Below are positions 6,035 through 15,100 of a DNA stretch of 20,719 bases, in pieces. A model generated the notes under the pieces. It saw nothing but the letters and a program-made list of their open reading frames with translations. It did not search any database and was not told where the DNA came from. This DNA comes from a virus, in the IMG/VR virus record IMGVR_UViG_3300029953_000173, positions 1-20,719 of that record. One strand, given 5' to 3'. Both the position numbers and the translations under genes were made by a program. Every line of letters starts with the position of its first letter. Within the stretch, counting starts at the first letter, position 1.

Positions 6035-7012
6035 TTAAGCTGCGCGACGAGAGGTCGCAAAGAACGCGTCGGCGGCGTCGTCGGGGGTTCCGCTACTGGA
6101 ACGGAGACGGTCGATGACGGACTTCCGATCGCTCGCCTCGCTGGCGGACGTAGCGGACGCGCCAGGGGACAGAACCTTTGTCGGGCGGTTCTGAACCTTC
6201 ACGACCTGCTCAACGGCTTTCGCCCGGCCGGTGCGGAACTGCATGGCGTCGTGCAGGAGCTTCACGGCCCAGGGATCGACCTGGGTGAGCAGCATGTCCT
6301 TCGGAGCGCCATAGGCGGCCACAGCGTGGTCCACCATTTTGGTGTAGAGGTCCGGCGTGAAGTCGGGGATGCCGTTCACGGGGTCCTTTAGAGCAACCAG
6401 GGTGGCCTGGGCGCGCGCACGGATGCCGGCGTTGGCTTCCTCCTGGCGCGATGCCGTGGTGCGGCTCAGTTCCTGGGTGAGGTAGTTGTAGTCCGCCATA
6501 GCCTCCGAAGCGTCCTTGCGGAGCTGGTCAAAGGTTTCCTGGTCGATCGTCGGATCGCGGCTCAGTGCCAGGAAATCAAGCTGGGCATACGGGGCCCATT
6601 TCGCGGTGGCCTTATCGACCATCGCCTTCAGTGCCGTCTCAGCGCGCGCGGTGCGCTCCAGAGAGGTGGCGCGGACGGCCTCAACCTCGGCGGCGCGCGT
6701 GGCGACTTCAGACTGCTTACCATACGCCTCTTTGAGCGCCTTCAAGCTGGCCTTACTCTTCGCCGTCCCCTCGCCCCATTCCAGCTCGGCGTCGTCGTCG
6801 GCCGGGGTGGGGGTCTTAGGTGCCGCCACAGAACCTTCAGGATCGTTCGCCAGGGCGATGGCGTCCTCTTCCGCTGGGGCAGCCAGCCGGGCGTCGGTAG
6901 TGCCGTCAGGGGCCGTCAGCGCGCCATCTTCGGAGCGGGCCGACGTGTTGAAGAAAGCAGCCGCGCCGTTGTCTTCGCCGCCATCGACGTCGTCATAGGT
7001 CTCAGTCGTCAA
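6035..7012 (-). CDS. capsid scaffolding protein
   Basis: A 325-aa protein immediately before the major capsid gene. It has an acidic, disordered N-terminus (about 1-85, many Asp/Glu/Ala/Pro), a long helical middle with heptad-like character (about 86-230, including ALKEAYGKQSEVATRAAEVE), and a C-terminal part with a basic patch (RTGRAKAVEQVVKVQNRP) and a final helix. This acidic-helical-basic layout and the position between portal and capsid are typical of podovirus scaffolds, which guide procapsid assembly and then leave. The start is TTG at 7010-7012, overlapping the upstream gene by 11 bases; no in-frame ATG occurs before residue 130. The octapeptide pattern AFFxTSxR occurs at both ends (residues 19-26 and 316-323). 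Confidence 0.82.
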   Translation of the reverse strand: MTTETYDDVDGGEDNGAAAFFNTSARSEDGALTAPDGTTDARLAAPAEEDAIALANDPEGSVAAPKTPTPADDDAELEWGEGTAKSKASLKALKEAYGKQSEVATRAAEVEAVRATSLERTARAETALKAMVDKATAKWAPYAQLDFLALSRDPTIDQETFDQLRKDASEAMADYNYLTQELSRTTASRQEEANAGIRARAQATLVALKDPVNGIPDFTPDLYTKMVDHAVAAYGAPKDMLLTQVDPWAVKLLHDAMQFRTGRAKAVEQVVKVQNRPTKVLSPGASATSASEASDRKSVIDRLRSSSGTPDDAADAFFATSRRAA

Positions 7013-7292
7013 GTTCGGGGTCCTTATCTGCGTCGGCGTCTAAGAAGGCCTGGAGCTGGTCAGCGGCTTGCGCCCACATCTGAACCTGCTGACCAATCTC
7101 CGCGACTGCGGTGTGGAGGGTGTGGTGATATTCCCGCGCGTCAGCACCGGACGGGCCGGCGGGGCTGCGGATCATGGCCGTGAGGTGGAAGTTTGAGACC
7201 TCGTCGATCACGGAGAGAAACGTAGCGTTGTTGAGGAGTTCTGTGCAGGCCATGCCGCGTTTCAGAACGACCTCGGGATCGGGTCCGATCAT
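7002..7292 (-). CDS. small helical protein between portal and scaffold
   Basis: A 96-aa acidic, helical protein. The ATG at 7292 has AGGAAA a few bases upstream (ACAGGAAACCTAATG context). It contains LLNNATFLSVIDEV near residue 20, a central REYHHTLHTAVAEIGQQV helix and an Asp-rich C-terminus. Small proteins with an LLxNxTF motif followed by a charged helix are frequent between portal and scaffold in podoviruses; I know no assigned function. The 72-base gap to the portal stop is the largest within the packaging/head block and holds no terminator I can support. Confidence 0.65.
   Translation of the reverse strand: MIGPDPEVVLKRGMACTELLNNATFLSVIDEVSNFHLTAMIRSPAGPSGADAREYHHTLHTAVAEIGQQVQMWAQAADQLQAFLDADADKDPELDD
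7021..7025 (-). promoter_or_regulatory. ribosome binding site supporting a TTG start of the scaffold gene
   Basis: AAGGA on the minus strand, eight bases before the TTG at 7012 and inside the preceding gene. It is the main reason to accept the TTG start. Confidence 0.65.
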
Positions 7293-7364
7293 TAGGTTTC
7301 CTGTGTCAGAGGGTGGGGCTTGTTAATGCGGTGGCCCCGGCCGCAGACGTCCGCTGGTAGCTAA

Positions 7365-9416
7365 TCAGCGGGTAGGCTCTGCCATGGAAGACAGCTTGGC
7401 GTCGGCGGCTGCCTGGACCTGAAGCTGAGTCTCAATGGCGTCAATGGCGACCTTATGCGCCAACTGGTCCTGCTTAAGCTGCTGATCCGAGAGCATACGC
7501 TGCGTCTCAAGGTGCATCTTAGCGAGGGCGTCCTGTGCCTTCTGCTGGCTCTCTGCGAGCGCCAACTGAGCACCTTGCTGGGCGGCCTCCGCGTTCGCCA
7601 GTTTGACCTTGGCGTCTGCGTGTTTGACCGCGAGGTCGGCTTCCTGCATGGGGTCGGGAGGAGGCGGCTGGACTTGGTCGGGCGAGAGGATGTAATCCGA
7701 GACGTCCTTGATGCCCATTGCGTTCATCGCTTTCTTCACGACGTTGTAACGCTTCGCCGGCGGATAGGCGATCTTCAGCATGGGGTCGTTCGACAAGTAG
7801 GAGTCGAGGGACTTCCACTTCATCAATTCGCGGTCCTGATCGCCGTAGCCGAGGGCGAACGAGACTTCCATCTCGGTGTCTTCGGGCCACTGCGTGAAGT
7901 CTATCGGGGTCCACGAACCACCCACCTGAATGACCTTCTGGCGGTTCTCGTTCTCGATCACCAACTGATAGATCATCATGTAGAGATCACGGAGGAAGTT
8001 CTCAGCGAAGTTCCGGGCGATGATCTTCTGGCGGATTTGGCTGACCGAGATCAGGTCATTGACCATCCCCTGGCTGTTCTGCTTCGAGATCGCGTCCTTG
8101 TTCAGACCCTGGCTGAGGCGGCTGATGCCGGTGATCTCTTCCTTGTCGCTGTCGAGCAACTCGATCGTTTGAAACACGAACGGGTTCAGGCCTGACTGCG
8201 GGATCGGAGCGATGCCGTCGGCGCGCTTGACGTTCACGATGCCGCCGATGCGGTTCTCCATCAGCTCCCGAGGATTCTCTACGGTGCCACGGACGACCTG
8301 CAGGCGGGGGTTGTTGGTGATCAGCGTGTGGTTGATGATCGACCGCGTGAGGTAGGTGCGAGCGTTCTGCGTCGGGATCAGCATCTTCGCGTAGTTCGTC
8401 CCCCAAAACGCATGGGGGCGCGGAAGGGGCGTGAAGACGATAAAGGGCTTCCGATCGACGGGCTCTTTGTCGAGGATGCGGTCGCCGGCCATGGTGATCT
8501 TGTAGAGCTGGCTGACGGGAGTATCGTCGTCCCCGTCCTCATTGATCTCCATGTAGCACTCATAGACCATGATCTGGCGCGCGCTCTGCTGCTGCTCTTC
8601 CAGACCACGGACGCCGATCATATCGTCCGTCTCCTGCCAACGCTCGATCTGCTCGGGCTCTTGAGAGAGCCACAACCGGTCGGTGTCTTGGAGGGCGGTG
8701 ATGATGGCGCGGTCGTAGCCGGCCTTGATCAGCTGAGAAACGGTGCGCGGCTCACGGTGGAAGCAGAAATCCGAAGACTTCAAATCCTCCGACATAGGAG
8801 CCACACCGAATTGTTCGGGAGGAAGGACCTTAATGCGGACCTGAGAACGATCCTTAGGCACCCGCAGGCGGACGCGTTTGAACGTCTCGCTGTCGCTGCC
8901 TTTAGGCTCCACCTGCGTGATCTCTGCGCCGGGGTTCTGCGAGATAAAGGAGGACACCTCTGCGTAAGTGGTCTCGCTCAGGTCATAGAAGTTCGTCGTC
9001 TTCTTCTGCTCCCACCACACCTTAACGACACCCGCGCGACCGAGAAGGCCGTCGTCGATCGTGTCCTGCATGATCTGGAAGCCGGGGTTCTGGCGGAACA
9101 GGACGTGTGTGGCGTAGTCTGTTCGGACCTGCGCGGCCTGGGCATCCTCACCGTTCACTGGGGAGAAGCTGACCGGCTGGTTGTTCCCTGAGAATACCTC
9201 AAGGAGCTGGGCCTTCATGCTCTCGACCGCGTCCCAAACGTCATAAGACACATAGTTGGTGTCCCCCGCGTTCAGTTTGTAGGGACGCTCGCCGTTGTAG
9301 AACTTCATGACCAGCTCACGCTCTTTCGAGAGTTTACTTTCCGAGAAGCCTACCGCGAGACCGATCTGATTACTGAGCCGGGCGACTAAGGCTTCGTCTG
9401 CCTCGCTGTCTGCCAT
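7365..9416 (-). CDS. portal protein, SU10/P22-like
   Basis: A 683-aa protein forming the dodecameric DNA gateway at the capsid vertex. Family features include an early KFYNGERPY motif, then YVSYDVWDAVESMKAQLLEVF, a DGLLGRAGVVKVWWE stretch, LPPEQFGVAP, FWGTNYAKMLIPTQN and the clip/crown region EEITGISRLSQGLNKDAI. Together these match the podovirus portal family seen with SU10-type capsids. Residues about 584-590 are a PPPP linker, followed by a long Ala/Gln-rich coiled coil (about 590-677) that could form the barrel or crown projecting into the capsid. The start ATG overlaps the terminase stop as TAATG. Length is near that of related portals. Confidence 0.92.
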   Translation of the reverse strand: MADSEADEALVARLSNQIGLAVGFSESKLSKERELVMKFYNGERPYKLNAGDTNYVSYDVWDAVESMKAQLLEVFSGNNQPVSFSPVNGEDAQAAQVRTDYATHVLFRQNPGFQIMQDTIDDGLLGRAGVVKVWWEQKKTTNFYDLSETTYAEVSSFISQNPGAEITQVEPKGSDSETFKRVRLRVPKDRSQVRIKVLPPEQFGVAPMSEDLKSSDFCFHREPRTVSQLIKAGYDRAIITALQDTDRLWLSQEPEQIERWQETDDMIGVRGLEEQQQSARQIMVYECYMEINEDGDDDTPVSQLYKITMAGDRILDKEPVDRKPFIVFTPLPRPHAFWGTNYAKMLIPTQNARTYLTRSIINHTLITNNPRLQVVRGTVENPRELMENRIGGIVNVKRADGIAPIPQSGLNPFVFQTIELLDSDKEEITGISRLSQGLNKDAISKQNSQGMVNDLISVSQIRQKIIARNFAENFLRDLYMMIYQLVIENENRQKVIQVGGSWTPIDFTQWPEDTEMEVSFALGYGDQDRELMKWKSLDSYLSNDPMLKIAYPPAKRYNVVKKAMNAMGIKDVSDYILSPDQVQPPPPDPMQEADLAVKHADAKVKLANAEAAQQGAQLALAESQQKAQDALAKMHLETQRMLSDQQLKQDQLAHKVAIDAIETQLQVQAAADAKLSSMAEPTR

Positions 9417-11035
9417 TACTCGATCCTTTCATACCACGCGTCGTGGTTTATGATGGGCGCATAGAAGCCCTCGTTGATGTGGTCGCAGAGGGCGAGCGCC
9501 ATTACGGTGTCGTCGTGGCAGCCTTTCTCAGCCTCCATCGTGCCCTTGTCGGTGACGATGAATGACTGCATCTCGGCTAAGGTGGCCCTGTCGTAAATCT
9601 CGATATTCCCCTCACGCACGTTCGCGCGGAGCTTGTCGATGATCAGGGGTTTGCTTTTCTCGCTGGTGAAGAAACCAACGAAAGTGGTCTCGACGTCGGT
9701 GATCTTGTCCACGACGGTCTCTGTGTAAAAGTTCGGGTAGCCCTCATCCTTCTGGATCACCCGGTTGGTGAGGATGCCGTGGTTGTTCCGCTCGCAGACT
9801 ATCAAGGCGTCGTTGAAGAGGCGGCCAATGTTTGCCAGCACAGTGCCGAAGTAATCTGGATCGGTGCGATCGGAGCGCCACACAGCGCACTGCCGGCGGT
9901 GGCTGTCGAACACCTGGGCGACCGAGAAGTCCTTCCGAACACCCGCGCCGACGTCCGCGCCAACGTAATATGTCTCAGCCTCATCTAGGGGCCGATAGCA
10001 GAGGAGGTCCCCTCGGGGGTCATTTTCCCAACGCTTTCCGAAGAGCGCCAAGCGGGCGATCGGCTCCCACCCGAGATCGCTGTCGGGAGACTTAGGGAAC
10101 ATCGCCTTGGCCTTGTTCCGCATCGCGTCGATCTTTTCGAGCTTGAACACGGGTCGCCCGGAGGTTAGGAACGATTCCTCAACATTCAGCGGATATTCCT
10201 GTTTGAACAGGTCCTCGCCCTTGCCGGCAATCTTCCTGCGCCGGAACATCAGTTGGCCGTCGTCAAGGCCGTATTGAGCGGCTAAATCAACTTCCTGCGG
10301 CGTTTTGCGGAAGTCTGCCGGCACTTCTGCCCGGTAAGAAGGCTCTATATACCATGGAAGGAAGACAAGCTCGAACTCACTCTCGCCGCTTATTGCGGCT
10401 TGGCATTGGTCATAGAAAGTGCCGCTCATACCATTCGAGGTGGACTCGATATAGACCTCGGTGCCCCGTGCGTCGGGGATTGCTTCCATCAGGCCGTTAT
10501 AGTTGGCCAGCGCGGACCCTTTTGGCCAGTGCGCCAGCTCGGATAGGTGGGCGTGGGTGATCGTTTCTCCGCGCCCGATGCCGTCACCGCCCGCCGTGGC
10601 CACCATGTAGCCGGCGTCGATGTTGGCGAACTTCAGTTCCTTGCGGGACGAGTATTTCGTCTCAGGCCGAACAGCCTCAGGACACAGCTCGTAAAATCGC
10701 TGCGTCATGTCGAATAGGGATTGGGTGGACTCCGCCTTGTGCGTCACCACGATGGCCTTACGCGCCTGACCGGCGAGCGTTTGGGTGACCTGGGAAAAGA
10801 GACGGCCTCCCACGTATGTCGAGAGCCCCATCTGGCGGCCCTTAACGATGATGACGCGGACCCGCCCCTTCTCCCTGATCTGACGCTCGACCACCTCGTG
10901 GAGGCGGCGTTGGGCTTCATTCAGTCGGAAGGGGCGGATGCCATTTTCTTTCGTCCTGATCTTTAGGACGTTCTCGGCGTAGTAAGCGAAGTCTTCATAA
11001 AGTCTGCGGCGCACTGCCAGGATAGATGCGGACAT
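9416..11035 (-). CDS. terL: terminase large subunit
   Basis: A 539-aa DNA packaging motor with ATPase and nuclease domains. Visible motifs are a Walker A-like KGRQMGLST (65-73), a Walker B region HAHLSE (161-166), a coupling motif ESTSNG (197-202), and an RNase H-like nuclease with YVGADVGAG (Asp361), VCERNNHG (Glu415) and CHDDTVMAL (Asp508/509). The full set of active-site residues appears intact. The Walker A has Leu before Ser/Thr instead of Lys, as is common in this terminase type, with the basic residue at the start of the loop. The ATG has GGAGG only three bases upstream. The gene is 12 bases after the small terminase candidate and runs into the portal by TAATG overlap. Confidence 0.95.
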   Translation of the reverse strand: MSASILAVRRRLYEDFAYYAENVLKIRTKENGIRPFRLNEAQRRLHEVVERQIREKGRVRVIIVKGRQMGLSTYVGGRLFSQVTQTLAGQARKAIVVTHKAESTQSLFDMTQRFYELCPEAVRPETKYSSRKELKFANIDAGYMVATAGGDGIGRGETITHAHLSELAHWPKGSALANYNGLMEAIPDARGTEVYIESTSNGMSGTFYDQCQAAISGESEFELVFLPWYIEPSYRAEVPADFRKTPQEVDLAAQYGLDDGQLMFRRRKIAGKGEDLFKQEYPLNVEESFLTSGRPVFKLEKIDAMRNKAKAMFPKSPDSDLGWEPIARLALFGKRWENDPRGDLLCYRPLDEAETYYVGADVGAGVRKDFSVAQVFDSHRRQCAVWRSDRTDPDYFGTVLANIGRLFNDALIVCERNNHGILTNRVIQKDEGYPNFYTETVVDKITDVETTFVGFFTSEKSKPLIIDKLRANVREGNIEIYDRATLAEMQSFIVTDKGTMEAEKGCHDDTVMALALCDHINEGFYAPIINHDAWYERIE

Positions 11036-11047
11036 GCGCCTCCAGTT

Positions 11048-11587
11048 TTATGTTGAGGTCTGCTCCTGTGCGAGGAGAGCCAGGAAATCTTCAGCTTTCG
11101 AGACTTTCGCCTCGATCTTCTGCGCCGGCTTGGCCTTGCAGTAGGCCAGGACGGTATTCACCGCCGCCGTGCGCTCACGGGTTGTCTCGGTTGGGTTGAG
11201 CGCCGTCGCCATCACGACCTTCAGAGCGGCAACCGCCATCTCCTCATCGGTGGTGAGCGGCGCATCAATGACGCCCTGTTCAATTAGAGTTTCGATGGTC
11301 TTTGCTCCTTCGATAGTTGCCTCAGCGCGAGCCGCAGCGACTTCCTCGCCTCGGCCTGCCCAGCCATCGGGAACCCCACGGCGGGTCTTCATTGTTCCCG
11401 CTTCCCGCATGGCGCGCACACGTTCGCGCATCCCATCCCGACGTTTCTCGAAGCCTTCCAGGGTTCTCGGGTAGCCCCGAATGAGCCCCACAAGCTCGGG
11501 ATACCAAACGCCCCGCGTGCGGTGCTTCGTCAGATAGTGCTTTTCCTTCGTCTTGACGCGGCCGGGACGTTTGATCTTTTCGGTCAT
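11048..11587 (-). CDS. probable terminase small subunit
   Basis: A 179-aa basic protein directly before terL. The N-terminus is Lys/Arg-rich (MTEKIKRPGRVKTKEKHYL), followed by a GVWYPELVGLIRGYP segment and a charged Arg-rich helix. The C-terminal half contains TDEEMAVAALKVVMATALN, RERTAAVNTVLAYCKAKPAQKIE and KAEDFLALLAQ, the kind of helical segment found in small terminase or terminase-associated proteins. I cannot see a clear helix-turn-helix. The call rests mainly on position and on the AVNTVLxYxKxKPAxK pattern, so it could be another packaging-associated protein. One base separates its ATG from the upstream stop (TAAAATG). Confidence 0.55.
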   Translation of the reverse strand: MTEKIKRPGRVKTKEKHYLTKHRTRGVWYPELVGLIRGYPRTLEGFEKRRDGMRERVRAMREAGTMKTRRGVPDGWAGRGEEVAAARAEATIEGAKTIETLIEQGVIDAPLTTDEEMAVAALKVVMATALNPTETTRERTAAVNTVLAYCKAKPAQKIEAKVSKAEDFLALLAQEQTST

Positions 11588-11588
11588 T

Positions 11589-12194
11589 TTACATTCCCGG
11601 TGGGCGTTGCCCTGGAGCGCCCCCCATCGGAGGCTGCCCCATCGGCGGACGCGGAGGTTGAGCCATCATTGGAGCGCCTGGAGGTGCCCCACCCATCGGC
11701 GGGCCGCCCGGCATCGGAGGCGGAGGACCACCTGGGCCACCCGGCATCGGGGGCTTGGGCTGCATCTTCCGGCCGATCGCGGCCTTGGTGATGGTGTGCA
11801 TAGTTTGGATGCCGGCTTGACCTTGGAGGGGGCCGTTGTGGGCGATGAGCGCCTGCCCCTGCTGCGGGGTGAAGGTCCCAGCCTGCGTCAAGCCGGCGAT
11901 GGTTGAGTGGATGTCGTCGGTGTTCACCGGGACGCCCGCGTGGGCCGCTGCCATGGCGATATGAGATTTGAAGCTCATGTTCGGGTTGGGCGGCATCCCC
12001 TGAACGCCAGGAGGACCACCCACCGCGCCCCCGGTGGCAGCCGGCGGTGCTGAGGGCGAGCCCGCCATGCGGCTCATTACGCGGGCGGCAGATGCCTTGA
12101 CGGCCCCTTTATGCGCAGCCTGAGAGGCAGCCGAAGAGGCCACGCCCTGGCCCTGGCCGGGGGTATGGTTCGTGGAGTCTTTCCACATATGCAT
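11589..12194 (-). CDS. unknown protein with Pro/Gly/Met-rich C-terminal tail
   Basis: A 201-aa protein between the largest ejection protein and the small terminase. It has an Ala/Ser/Gln-rich N-terminus, a Pro/Gly linker, a small helical segment (about 73-140), and a tail from about residue 145 to the end made almost entirely of Pro, Gly, Met, Ala and Gln with repeated PPMGGAP-like units (coding 11592-11762). Two starts compete: ATG at 12194, coupled as TAATG, and ATG at 12188, which is nine bases from the AAAGG at 12198-12202 and so better spaced. The product is 201 or 199 aa. No family is recognised; a minor virion or ejection-associated role is inferred from context only. Confidence 0.6.
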   Translation of the reverse strand: MHMWKDSTNHTPGQGQGVASSAASQAAHKGAVKASAARVMSRMAGSPSAPPAATGGAVGGPPGVQGMPPNPNMSFKSHIAMAAAHAGVPVNTDDIHSTIAGLTQAGTFTPQQGQALIAHNGPLQGQAGIQTMHTITKAAIGRKMQPKPPMPGGPGGPPPPMPGGPPMGGAPPGAPMMAQPPRPPMGQPPMGGAPGQRPPGM

Positions 12195-15100
12195 TAACCT
12201 TTCGGGTGTCTCGGGCCGTGCGACATCATGCGGGCAGTGAAGAACTTCGCTGCCTTGGCGCGATGGTGGGCATCGGCAATCGTGTTGAGGTGGGTATCAC
12301 GCGCTGCGGCCTTCGCTGCGACGTTCGCGGCGGGGTCTGAGGCGTGCGTGTTCAGGACGTCCTGAAGGCCGTTCGCGGTGGCCGTCTTGACGTCGGGAGG
12401 GAGATCGGAGGCGTTCACCCGGTCGATTTGCTTCATGGTGGTCGCTCGGGCGTTTTCGATGGCTCCCTGATATGCCAGGGGATTCGCCACGGGGCCGTTG
12501 TTGCCTTCAGGCGTGTTGCCGGATGGAGCTTTCGAGTTAAGTTTGGCTTGGATCAGTTTCGCGGCTGCCGGGTCGATGCCGCCACCAGCTTCACCGTGAG
12601 CGATGAGCGCCGTGGCTGCGTCGGGGAAGGCTGCGCGGATGGCCGCGTGGACCGCGCCGCGCGTGTGCGCCGGGTTACCGTTGGCGAGGTAGCCTTCCAA
12701 CTTGTTCGCGGTCATCGCCGGGGTATCGAGGCCCGGAGCGGAGGACGCCTGGGGGATACCGACAGAAGCGGCCACGGGATCGTTCAGGACGTTCGCTGGG
12801 GCCGGTGTAGCGGTTGGCGCGGGGGGTTGGGCCGGCGCGGGCTGCGGGGCCCTCAGCGGGTTGTTATTCCGATCCAGCGGAGTGTTGACCGGGACGAGAT
12901 TGGGCCGAACACCCGTGATAGGGTCGGCCTGCCCGTCGGATGCCTGCGCCATGATGGATCGCGCGCCCTTCACGGCGTTGTTGAGGGTGGCATCCACGGC
13001 CGTATCGGAGACCAGCGGGTTGGCGGTGGGCGTCGTGGTGCCGGCCGTCAGCTTCGTTTGGTTCGAGAGAGCCGCCCTGTCCACGAGGTTCTGCGCCAGA
13101 ACAGTGGGGTTCGCATTACGCGCACCCTCAGCGTTCTTCAGCTGTTGGCGGGTGCGTGCAATTTGGAGAACCTTAGCCTGCTGAGCCTGCGCCTGCCCAT
13201 CGAGGTCTGCGGAAGCGTCTGGAAGACCTGAGGGCTGGAGCGTCGGGGTTTTCGACAGCGGATCGCCGCCGGAACCGGGGAGCGCCATTCCTGCGAGGTA
13301 TTCAGCCGCCCTCTGTTGCGCGCCGGCCGCCGTAAGGTCTTGCGAGGCCCACGGATCGCCAGTAGGAACCTTTGCAGGCTTCGGCGTGTTGGCTGCCCAG
13401 GCGGCGTCGATCTGCCCCTGCACATTCGGAGGTGTGGGCTCAGCCGGGGCGGCTGCCTGCGTAGCAATTCGCGCGGCCTGCGCTCCCGCGTTATGCACGG
13501 CAGCGTCAGTAGCGGTGTCGGACACAGCGGGGTTCGGGACGGGAGCGCCGAGAGACGCCGTCAACTTCGCTTGGTTCGATAGAGCCGCCTTATTCAGAGA
13601 CGTCTGCGCGAGCCAATCCGGGTCAACCTTTCGGTTGGCTATCCGGTTTGCGAAGGCGGCACGCGAGGCTGCAATCCTCTGCACGTTGGCTTGGAAGTCG
13701 GCGGACTGGTTGTCGAGGTCTGGAGATTCCCCAGGCTGCGGGAAATAGTCAGTCCCCTTCTTTCCACCTACCTCCCGATCCAACTGGTCGGCTAGAGGAT
13801 CGCTTCCGGCACCAACAGGAGGGACGCCCGCGTAGAACTTCTGCTTTGCGAGGTCCGCCTTAGCTTGGTCCGAGGCCGACCACGGGTCTCCGTTGGGGGC
13901 CCTGTAAGAGCCTCCGGTCGCTTTGTTCCAGGCCGCATCAATATCCGGAGAGGCCGGCGGGGGCGTGTCCTTAATCGCCGGGCCCGGAGCGTAGGCGGCC
14001 CGAATGTTTGAATTAATCTGCGTGGGGTCCTGAACGGGAGCAGAACCAACCATCAGCCGGGCTTTATTCGCCTGATAGGTGAGCGCCGGCTGCGAGGTTC
14101 CGAAGACGTTGTCCAGCGCGCCGCCGACTGCGGAGCCGAGACCGCCAACCTGACGGTGCCCGATTCCGATCGCGGCGAGTTCCGCCATGTTGCCGTGCAT
14201 CGCAGCGTGAGCTGCAGCGAGGCCGGTTGCGACGGTTCCGCCGACGTTGGCGAAGAACCCAGCGCCCTTCTTCTGGATCGACTGCGTTGAGAGGACGTCG
14301 AGAGTTTGTGCGTTGTGGACGAGCCCATCGACGATGTCGTCAGGCAGGCCGATAGAGCGAATGTTCTGGAGCAAGCCGTCGGTGATCGTGTTGTTATGGG
14401 TAGCGGCGGGGCCTGAGAATATCCAGCTGAGCTGGCGGGCCTGCGCCGCGTCGATCGCGCCGTTCTGCTTCAGGCTCGCAACGGTGGCGAGAGTGTCCTT
14501 CGTCAGGGTCTGCTTGGCGGCGTTGGCGGCGGCGAACGGAGATGTATCACCCTTCACCGCAGCTGCGCCGGCCTGGGCCTGCTTCATTGCGTTGTCGGCG
14601 GCGACGATCGCCTGGGCGTGTGCGTCGTTTACGGGGTCGGCCGCCTGAGAGGTCATATAGCTGTCCGCGCCGGCTTTAATACCGACCGCAGCTAATTCAG
14701 GGATGAGCGAGGCCGCGCGCGCCGCACCCGCTTGGATGCCGGCGTTGGCGACCGCGTATGGATCGAAGGCTGGGCCGTTTTTTGTTCCGGCTGAGGTGGC
14801 GAGCTGGTTCGCCGCATCGGTTGCAGCGCCAGCGCCCGCGTCCAGAGCGGCGCCCACAAAGGGACGCGCCAGGGTGGGGGCCGCTTCGAGAAGAGCGCGG
14901 CCGGGGCCGATCTTTCCCAAACCGACCGCAGCCAGCCCAGCGTCAGCCGCCGTGGCCAGACCACCACGCACGAAGTCTTCCGTGCTGGGAGCTGCATCGC
15001 CGTTGTTCTGCGCGGCGGCTTTGACATTGTTCCCGAGGTTCAGCGCGGCGGCGGTGAGGCCGACAGCGCCAGCGGTAGCGGCACCCTCGGGAGCCAGCGC

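Noticed and set aside
7293-7364. GC-rich palindromic bits in the portal-downstream gap as a terminator
   Set aside because: The complementary stretches have no adequate loop and no U-tract follows.
7455-9191. Long plus-strand frames (246 and 287 aa) opposite the portal gene
   Set aside because: Antisense shadows of a well-recognised portal protein, with no sensible domain pattern.
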